Source: Pseudomonadales bacterium (GTDB taxonomy: Bacteria; Pseudomonadota; Gammaproteobacteria; Pseudomonadales; Pseudohongiellaceae). From it: 11,022 nucleotides of DNA. Positions 1-5,468 of the stretch are shown here, in pieces. Where the stretch lies: positions 1-11,022 of the forward strand of contig JAITMI010000357.1 in assembly GCA_031277435.1 (NCBI GenBank), written 5' to 3'. Position 1 is the stretch's first letter. The number at the start of each line of letters is the position of its first letter. Position numbers and translations under genes: made by a program. Below the pieces are notes generated by a model, which ran no database searches, was not told the DNA's origin, and worked only from the letters and a program-made list of their open reading frames with translations.

Positions 1-16
1 CTCGCCGTTACGGCAT

Positions 17-55
17 AAAAAATCCCCGCTACTATTTAGGTGACGGGGATTTTTT
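17..55. terminator. Bidirectional Rho-independent terminator
   Basis: A 12-bp perfect stem pairs AAAAAATCCCCG (17-28) with CGGGGATTTTTT (44-55) around a 15-nt loop. A T-run follows the GC part on the + strand. The A-run before it gives a T-run on the - strand, so it can terminate transcription in both directions. It most likely ends a gene lying to the left of the window and insulates the operon from it. In one frame the first bases read through to a TAA at 16-18, which would fit an upstream gene ending right at the stem, but six codons are too few to call it. Confidence 0.85.
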
Positions 56-70
56 TGATGACAGTTAAAT

Positions 71-232
71 CCTTGCGGATTTATGCCAGACGAAACTTCC
101 ACATGATAAATAAACCTTCGTCATCGCGAGCGTAGCGAAGCAATCTAGCGACACAAGACTGGATTGCTTCACCGCCTTCGTCGGCTCGCAATGACGAAGA
201 AGAAAACCTCTGACGCAGGTTTAACCGCAAGG
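71..232. repeat. Possible outer inverted repeat around the hairpin
   Basis: CCTTGCGG at 71-78 is matched by its exact reverse complement CCGCAAGG at 225-232, roughly symmetric about the 116-199 hairpin (37 and 25 nt away). The next bases are partly similar (ATTTA against TTAAA). This may be the outer edge of a larger MITE-like unit, but an 8-bp match can arise by chance. Confidence 0.25.
116..199. repeat. REP-like dispersed hairpin repeat
   Basis: This is a long imperfect palindrome. The outer arms are 116-131 (CTTCGTCATCGCGAGC) and 184-199 (GCTCGCAATGACGAAG), paired at 15 of 16 positions. The inner arms are 137-148 (GAAGCAATCTAG) and 159-170 (CTGGATTGCTTC), fully paired with one G-T wobble, around a 10-nt loop. 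Between them the left strand has 5 unpaired nt (132-136) and the right strand 13 (171-183), an asymmetric internal loop. The core GCGAGC...GAAGCAATC...GATTGC...GCTCGCAATGACG resembles, from memory, a palindromic element scattered between genes in many bacterial genomes. It encodes nothing. It could fold in RNA or mark a REP/MITE-type insertion. Confidence 0.8.
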
Positions 233-366
233 TCATCCAGACTAACCATCGCCAAACCCTCCCATAACACCGATAATTAACCCTATGCCAGCCATGCCTT
301 ACCTCGCATCAGGAAACCTTAATCCAATGCGGCGTCAGATGGCGTAAGGTCAACGGAACGAAACCC
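200..366 (+). other. Leader region upstream of the lipoprotein gene; no clear promoter
   Basis: There is no credible gene on either strand here. The best -10-like hexamer is GATAAT at 272-277, but the bases about 17 nt upstream of it (TCGCCA) do not resemble a -35 box, so I do not call a sigma-70 promoter. No operator-like palindrome or riboswitch was recognised. If the whole cluster is one transcript, its promoter should lie here or inside the lipoprotein gene. Confidence 0.4.
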
Positions 367-381
367 AGGGAGGTTTGCAAC

Positions 382-1008
382 ATGAATATATGGCACAGGA
401 TCAGAACCGCCGCGCTTGTGGGTGTGGCTTTGCTGTTGTCGGCTTGCGTGTCGTCGATACGCAGCGATGTGTTGACTTTCCATGAAGGGCCGCTGCCGGC
501 GGGGGAGGCGGTTCGGGTGGTGGCGCTGGACCCGGTCAAGCAGAATAGCTTGGAGTTCCAAAGCTACGCGCGGCTGGTGGAGGCGGAATTGCGCAAGATC
601 GGTTATCAGCCGTCAACGGACGCTAATGCGCCATTGATCGCCGCGCTGGACTATAGCGTGGCGCCGTATTCGACTACGGTGTCGTCGATGGGCGGGCGGG
701 GGCCGCGGCCTTTCTTCGCGCGTTATCACTTCAGCTACGGGCGTTATTACGATCCCTTTTATTTTGGCCTCTACAACGATTGGGGGCCGAGCAGCTATAC
801 CACCACGCCCAACTACCTGCGCACCGTGACGCTCAATATCGAGCGCAACGACGCCGACCGGGAGCGGCTGTTTGAAGGGCGCGTGCAAAGCAGCGGCAGG
901 CAGAATTTATTGCCGGAGCTGATGCCTTATCTGCTCACCGCCTTGTTCCAGAATTATCCCGGTGAAAGTGGCGTGACCAAGGTGGTGACGATCGAGCAGG
1001 GTGAATGA
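382..1008 (+). CDS. DUF4136-family lipoprotein
   Basis: Predicted 208-aa lipoprotein of unknown function. A basic N-terminus (H5, R6, R8) and hydrophobic stretch (about residues 10-19) lead to a lipobox L19-S20-A21-C22, so Cys22 should be lipidated. Residue +2 is Val, not Asp, which under the E. coli Lol rule predicts sorting to the outer membrane. The body fits DUF4136 proteins in layout: an early helix with L-V-E-A-E-L-R-K-I-G-Y (65-75), then LIAALDYSV (85-93), and an LFEGRV strand (163-168) followed by a helix ending ALFQNYPG (187-194). Residues 111-131 are strikingly aromatic, 11 of 21 being Phe or Tyr. The start is supported by AGGGAGG at 367-373, 8 nt before the ATG. It lies 43 nt before malQ on the same strand and may be cotranscribed, but nothing in the protein links it to glycogen. 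The family call is from memory of the pattern. Confidence 0.82.
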   Translation: MNIWHRIRTAALVGVALLLSACVSSIRSDVLTFHEGPLPAGEAVRVVALDPVKQNSLEFQSYARLVEAELRKIGYQPSTDANAPLIAALDYSVAPYSTTVSSMGGRGPRPFFARYHFSYGRYYDPFYFGLYNDWGPSSYTTTPNYLRTVTLNIERNDADRERLFEGRVQSSGRQNLLPELMPYLLTALFQNYPGESGVTKVVTIEQGE

Positions 1009-1040
1009 GTTTGCCCGGCATAACACAATTCGCGGGACAC

Positions 1041-1046
1041 GGGAGA
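1041..1046 (+). promoter_or_regulatory. malQ ribosome binding site, decides the start
   Basis: GGGAGA lies 5 nt before an ATG at 1052 and 8 nt before a second in-frame ATG at 1055. The reading frame is also open back to a GTG at 1001, but that codon lies inside the lipoprotein gene's end and would add 17 residues with no family resemblance. I place the start at 1052; 1055 is equally possible. Confidence 0.6.
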
Positions 1047-1051
1047 CAGCC

Positions 1052-3160
1052 ATGATGTCGCCTCCATCACTGCCGCAAGGCTTGGATCAGGCCGCCTTGG
1101 ACCGCTTGCTGCATGCGTATGGCATCGCTGGCGAGTTCATCGAGTTTTCCGGCAACGTCAAGCAGATACCCTTGGCGCAGCGCTATCACATGCTGCAAGC
1201 GATGGGCCGGGCGCCGGGCGACGCGGCGGCCTTGGATGTGGCTTTGCGGGCTATCGAGGCTGCCCATTTCAAGGCTTTGCCGCCGGTGCTGACGGCCTCG
1301 GCGGAGGCGGGCTGGGTGGAGCTGTGGTTCCCTCCCGCCGGTCTCGATCAGCCTTGCCAGTGGCACATTGCCTGTGAAGATGGCGCTGAACTACACGGCG
1401 AAGCGCTGCCGCACGAGTGGCCGCAAGGCGAAACGCTGCATTATGAAAATACACAGTGGCAAGTGCGGCATTTGTGTTTGCCCGCCTTGCCCTTTGGCTA
1501 TCACCGCCTGCGCGTGGAGCAGGGCGAGCGGCGCTGGCAAACGCTATTGCTCGTGGCGCCCGAGCGCGCCTGGCTAGCGCCCGCGCTGGCGGCGGGCAAG
1601 CGTATTTGGGGCCTGTCCGCGCAGTTGTACACGCTGCGGTCACCGGATGATTGCGGCATCGGCGATTTTTCGGCCCTGTCGCGCCTGGTGGAATTGGCGG
1701 CGGCTGGCGGCGCGGCCTTCGTGCTGCTCAATCCCTTACATGCGCTCGATCCGCGTTATCCGGAAAACGCCAGCCCCTACAGCCCCAGCGATCGCCGCTT
1801 TCTCAATCCGCTTTATATTGCGCTGCAACTAGCGCCGGGCTTCAGCACGGCGGCGTTTCAGGCGCTTTGGCACGGCGAGGACACTCAGCAAGCCCTGGCG
1901 CAAGCGCGCGCCGCGCCGGAGGTGGCGTATAGCGCGGTCAGCGCCTTGAAATACCGTTTGCTGGAAGCGCTGTACGGCCTGTTTATTGCCGATACAGAGG
2001 CTCCGGAGCAGGCGCAATTTCACGCCTGGCGCGCGCAGGCGGGGATGCCTTTAGCGCAGTTCAGCGCGTTTCAGGCCACCTTGGCGCCGCCCGGCAGCGT
2101 GGCGGCGAGCGCCGATTACCAGAGCTGGCTACAGTGGCTGGCGCAAGCGCAGCTCGACGCTTGCCAAGCGCGCGCCCTGGCGGCGGGCATGGCCTTGGGC
2201 CTGGTGCGCGATCTGGCGGTGGGCAGCAGCGTGGACGGCTGCGAGGTGCTCGGCAATCAATCGCAATACTGCCTGGCCGCGCGCATCGGCGCGCCGCCCG
2301 ACAACTTCAATCCCGAAGGCCAGAACTGGGGCCTGCCGCCGCTTTTGCCACAGGCGCTCGAAGCCGATGAATTCCGCCTGTTCCGCCATTTGCTGCGCGC
2401 CAACATGCAAGCCTGCGGCGCCTTGCGCATCGACCACGTACTGGGGCTGTGCCGCCTGTGGTGGTGCCCCAACGACGGCAGCAACGCCACTGGCGCTTAC
2501 GTGCATTATCAGGTGGATGTACTCTTCGCCATCTTGCGCCTGGAAAGCTGGCGCCAGCGCTGCGTGGTGATCGGCGAAGACCTCGGCGTAGTGCCGCCGG
2601 TCATCCGCGGTTATCTGGAGAACGGCGGCATTTATTCCAATTGTGTGTTCTACTTCGAAAAGTACGACGACTGGCACTTCCGCAAGCCCTGGGACTACAA
2701 ATGGCAGACCCTGGCGATGCAGGCCAATCACGACGTAGCGCCGCTTGCCGCCTGGTGGAAGGGCAGCGATCTTGAGCTGCGTCATAAGTTGGGCCTGATC
2801 GCGGATGAGGCGCAGCTACGCCATGAGCTAGACTGGCGTCGCGGCGAACGCGGGCAGTTATTGCAGTGGCTGGATGAGCAGCAATTGTTACCGGCGAATT
2901 GGCAAACCCGCCCGCTCGACGCACCGCTGGATGCGCCTTTGCAGCTTGCGCTGACCCGCGCGCTCGGCCATGCTAACGCGCAATTGCTGTCGGTGCAGGT
3001 GGACGACCTGGCCGGCATGGAATTGCCGGTCAACATTCCCGGCACCAGCGGCGAATACGCCAACTGGCGGCGCAAGCTGCCGGTGGACATCGACACGATT
3101 TTCGCGCTCCCCAGCGTGCAAGCCCAGCTGGCGGCGCTGCGCGAAACGCGCCAAGGCTAA
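1052..3160 (+). CDS. malQ: 4-alpha-glucanotransferase (amylomaltase), GH77
   Basis: Cytoplasmic enzyme that transfers alpha-1,4-glucan segments between maltooligosaccharides, releasing glucose and making longer chains for phosphorylase. It has 702 residues, close to E. coli MalQ (about 694), including the E. coli-type N-terminal extension (roughly 1-180) before the GH77 barrel. Family landmarks in order: GLSAQLYTLRS (187-197), ASPYSPSDRRFLNPLYI (240-256), DLAVGSSVDG with GAPPDNFNPEGQNWGLPP (387-430), the nucleophile D461 in RIDH, the acid/base E509 in IGEDLG, and D561 in the NHD motif. The spacings of 48 and 52 residues between these three match, as I recall, E. coli D448/E496/D548. The C-terminus carries PVNIPGTSGEYANW. 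It is the first enzyme gene of the cluster, with glgB starting 19 nt after its stop. No frameshift or missing catalytic residue is seen. The only uncertainty is the choice between ATG 1052 and 1055. Confidence 0.97.
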   Translation: MMSPPSLPQGLDQAALDRLLHAYGIAGEFIEFSGNVKQIPLAQRYHMLQAMGRAPGDAAALDVALRAIEAAHFKALPPVLTASAEAGWVELWFPPAGLDQPCQWHIACEDGAELHGEALPHEWPQGETLHYENTQWQVRHLCLPALPFGYHRLRVEQGERRWQTLLLVAPERAWLAPALAAGKRIWGLSAQLYTLRSPDDCGIGDFSALSRLVELAAAGGAAFVLLNPLHALDPRYPENASPYSPSDRRFLNPLYIALQLAPGFSTAAFQALWHGEDTQQALAQARAAPEVAYSAVSALKYRLLEALYGLFIADTEAPEQAQFHAWRAQAGMPLAQFSAFQATLAPPGSVAASADYQSWLQWLAQAQLDACQARALAAGMALGLVRDLAVGSSVDGCEVLGNQSQYCLAARIGAPPDNFNPEGQNWGLPPLLPQALEADEFRLFRHLLRANMQACGALRIDHVLGLCRLWWCPNDGSNATGAYVHYQVDVLFAILRLESWRQRCVVIGEDLGVVPPVIRGYLENGGIYSNCVFYFEKYDDWHFRKPWDYKWQTLAMQANHDVAPLAAWWKGSDLELRHKLGLIADEAQLRHELDWRRGERGQLLQWLDEQQLLPANWQTRPLDAPLDAPLQLALTRALGHANAQLLSVQVDDLAGMELPVNIPGTSGEYANWRRKLPVDIDTIFALPSVQAQLAALRETRQG

Positions 3161-3179
3161 GGAACCTCTAACATCCAGC

Positions 3180-5423
3180 ATGACCGGCAGTAAACCTTTG
3201 CATCCCGACATTCCGCGGCCCGTGCCCGGCCCCGCGAAATACGCGCTGATCCCCGCCGATGAAGTGAACCTTCTCGTCAAAGGCCGCTACGTGGATGTTT
3301 TTGGCCGGCTCGGTATGCACGCGCATCCCAGCGGCGCGCGTCAGGTCAGCGTGTTTCTGCCCGGCGCGCGCGCCGTGGAAGTGATCAGCCGCGCCGGCAA
3401 ACGCAGCCTCGGCAATTTGCAGTTGATTCATGAAGAAGGGCTGTTCAGCGGCCTGATCGACCGCAAGCGCCAAGTGCCTTACCGCTTGAAGGTGAGCTAC
3501 CCAGAAGCCGAAGTAGTGCTGGAAGATCCCTACGCCTTCCCCTCGCTGCTCGACGCCGCCGATCTTTATCTTTTCAACAACGGCACCCAGGAACAGGCCT
3601 GGCGCTTCATGGGCGCTAATCTTCGCCTCGTGGATGACATCGCCGGCATCTTGTTCGTGGTGTGGGCGCCCAACGCCAAGCGCGAGTCGCTGGTGAGTAG
3701 CCTCAACCATTGGGATGGCCGCGTACACGTAATGCGCCAGCATCCGACCGCCGGCGTGTGGGAAATTTTCATTCCAGAAATGCCCAGCGGCACGCCCTAC
3801 AAGTTTGAAATTCTCAGCTTTGACGACCGCCTCTTGCCGCTCAAAGCCGATCCTTACGCGCGCGCGATGGAAGCGAGCCCCGGCACCGCCTCGCTGACGC
3901 CGCCGCCCGATACCTATATCTGGAACGATCATAACTGGATGGCGCAGCGGCGCGGCCAAAGCCACCACGCGCAAGCGGTGAGCATCTATGAAGTGCACGC
4001 CGGTTCCTGGAAACGCCACACCGGAGACGGCGCCCCGCTCAGCTACCGCGAACTGGCGGATGACTTGCTACCCTACGCAGAGTGGATGGGTTTTACCCAC
4101 CTGCAACTGATGCCGATCAGCGAATTTCCCTTCGACGGCTCCTGGGGTTATCAACCGCTTGGTTTATTTTCGCCTACCAGCCGCTTCGGCGCGCCGGATG
4201 ATTTCCGCTATTTCGTCGATCGCGCGCATCAGCTTGGCCTCGGCGTATTGCTCGATTGGGTGCCGGGGCATTTCCCCAACGACGCGCAGGGTCTGGTAGC
4301 CTTCGACGGCACGCATCTGTACGAGCACGCCGATCCGCGCCAGGGTTTTCATCCCGACTGGAACACCAGCATCTACAACTATGGCCGCGCCGAAGTGCGC
4401 AGTTATCTCTTGAGCAACGCGCTGTACTGGCTCAGCGAATTCCACCTCGACGGCCTGCGTTTCGACGCCGTGGCCTCAATGCTCTACCTCGATTACAGCC
4501 GCCAGCAAGGCGAGTGGATTCCCAACCAGCACGGCGGGCGCGAAAACGTCGAAGCCATTGAACTCTTGCGCGACATCAACGCGCGCGCCTATTTCAATTT
4601 CCCTGGCGTTTTGATGGTGGCGGAAGAATCCACCGCCTGGCCCGGCGTCACGCGCTTCATCGAAGACGGCGGCCTGGGCTTCGGCTTCAAATGGAACATG
4701 GGCTGGATGAACGACACGCTGCGTTATCTCGCGCGCGACCCGGTGCATCGTCAATATCACCACAGCGAGATGACCTTCAGCCTGCTGTACAGTTTCAGCG
4801 AAAATTTCATTCTGCCCCTGAGCCACGACGAAGTGGTGCACGGCAAGCGCTCGATTTTGGAACGAGTGCCTGGTAACGACCAGCAAAAGTTCGCCACGCT
4901 GCGTACTTACTACCTGTTCATGTGGACGCATCCGGGCAAAAAGTTGCTGTTCATGGGCGACGAATTCGCCCAGCGCGACGAATGGCGGCACAACTACAGC
5001 CTCGACTGGCACCTCGTGCAATACGCGCCGCATCAGGGAATGCAGCGCTTGGTACGCGATCTCAATCACCTCTACCGCCAGCCCGCCTTGCATGAGCTTG
5101 ATGCCTCCGGCGAAGGTTTCGAGTGGGTGGAAGCCAATGATCAGGCGCATTCCATTTTTATTTACCGGCGCAAAGGCCGCGTGCCAGGCGATGAAGCGCT
5201 GGTGATTCTCAACTTCACTCCCACGCCGCATCATGCCTTGCGCGTCGGCGTGCCGCGCGGCGGCTGGTATCAGGAACGGCTCAACACCGACGCCCGCGAA
5301 TACGGCGGCGGCGGTGAGGGCAATCTCGGCGGTATGCAGGCGGAGCCGATTCCCGCGCATGGCCAGCCCTGGTCGATCCTGGTGCGCTTGCCGGGGCTTT
5401 CGGGGCTGGTATTCAGTTTATAA
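3180..5423 (+). CDS. glgB: 1,4-alpha-glucan branching enzyme, GH13
   Basis: Cuts an alpha-1,4 glucan chain and rejoins it by an alpha-1,6 bond, creating glycogen branches. The 747 residues compare with about 728 in E. coli. Layout: first N-terminal domain (about 30-120), second CBM48-like domain (about 140-240, with VVWAPNAKR at 160-168), catalytic barrel from about 265, and C-terminal beta domain from about 650. Catalytic residues are nucleophile D429 (LRFDAVASM), acid/base E482 (AEEST) and D550 (LSHDEVVHGK); the spacings of 53 and 121 equal those of E. coli D405/E458/D526 as I recall them. DWVPGHFP (359-366) and GGRENVEAIELL are also typical. Oddities: F428 and F316 replace the usual Val and His. 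The frame is open upstream to 2970, but those codons are out-of-frame malQ, so ATG 3180 is the only sensible start. AAGGAA at 3159-3164 overlaps the malQ stop and lies a rather long 15 nt away. Confidence 0.97.
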   Translation: MTGSKPLHPDIPRPVPGPAKYALIPADEVNLLVKGRYVDVFGRLGMHAHPSGARQVSVFLPGARAVEVISRAGKRSLGNLQLIHEEGLFSGLIDRKRQVPYRLKVSYPEAEVVLEDPYAFPSLLDAADLYLFNNGTQEQAWRFMGANLRLVDDIAGILFVVWAPNAKRESLVSSLNHWDGRVHVMRQHPTAGVWEIFIPEMPSGTPYKFEILSFDDRLLPLKADPYARAMEASPGTASLTPPPDTYIWNDHNWMAQRRGQSHHAQAVSIYEVHAGSWKRHTGDGAPLSYRELADDLLPYAEWMGFTHLQLMPISEFPFDGSWGYQPLGLFSPTSRFGAPDDFRYFVDRAHQLGLGVLLDWVPGHFPNDAQGLVAFDGTHLYEHADPRQGFHPDWNTSIYNYGRAEVRSYLLSNALYWLSEFHLDGLRFDAVASMLYLDYSRQQGEWIPNQHGGRENVEAIELLRDINARAYFNFPGVLMVAEESTAWPGVTRFIEDGGLGFGFKWNMGWMNDTLRYLARDPVHRQYHHSEMTFSLLYSFSENFILPLSHDEVVHGKRSILERVPGNDQQKFATLRTYYLFMWTHPGKKLLFMGDEFAQRDEWRHNYSLDWHLVQYAPHQGMQRLVRDLNHLYRQPALHELDASGEGFEWVEANDQAHSIFIYRRKGRVPGDEALVILNFTPTPHHALRVGVPRGGWYQERLNTDAREYGGGGEGNLGGMQAEPIPAHGQPWSILVRLPGLSGLVFSL

Positions 5424-5468
5424 CGCTCAGTTTATGACGTTTATTTTTTAATTTTCAGTTTATGACAA
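5413..5468 (+). repeat. 14-nt tandem unit spanning the glgB stop and glgX start
   Basis: Four consecutive 14-nt units: TCAGTTTATAACGC (5413-5426), TCAGTTTATGACGT (5427-5440), a decayed TTATTTTTTAATTT (5441-5454) and TCAGTTTATGACAA (5455-5468). Units 1 and 2, and units 2 and 4, agree at 12 of 14 positions; unit 3 agrees with unit 2 at 8 of 14. Unit 1 contains the glgB stop and unit 4 the glgX start. The T-rich stretch before glgX has no Shine-Dalgarno-like purine run. No stem-loop is visible, so it is not a terminator. Confidence 0.75.

Noticed and set aside
1..18. Possible last codons of an upstream gene (L-A-V-T-A then TAA at 16-18)
   Set aside because: It fits the adjacent terminator, but five sense codons give no family evidence and the other frames cannot be excluded.
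272..277. GATAAT as a -10 promoter box
   Set aside because: No -35-like hexamer at suitable spacing, and AT-rich hexamers are expected by chance in this leader.
1014..1036. CCCG...CGGG inverted repeat between the lipoprotein gene and malQ
   Set aside because: The stem is only about 4 bp with no T-run, so it is not a terminator or a credible operator.
1001..1051. GTG start for malQ inside the end of the lipoprotein gene
   Set aside because: It adds 17 residues without family similarity, while ATG 1052/1055 has a well-placed GGGAGA.
2970..3179. Upstream extension of glgB by 70 codons
   Set aside because: The extension is malQ read in another frame (Cys/Trp/Arg-rich) and resembles no GlgB N-terminus; ATG 3180 gives the expected length.
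4476..5360. 294-codon open frame on the - strand opposite glgB
   Set aside because: Fully inside glgB, which carries all catalytic motifs; the composition is that of a mirror frame.
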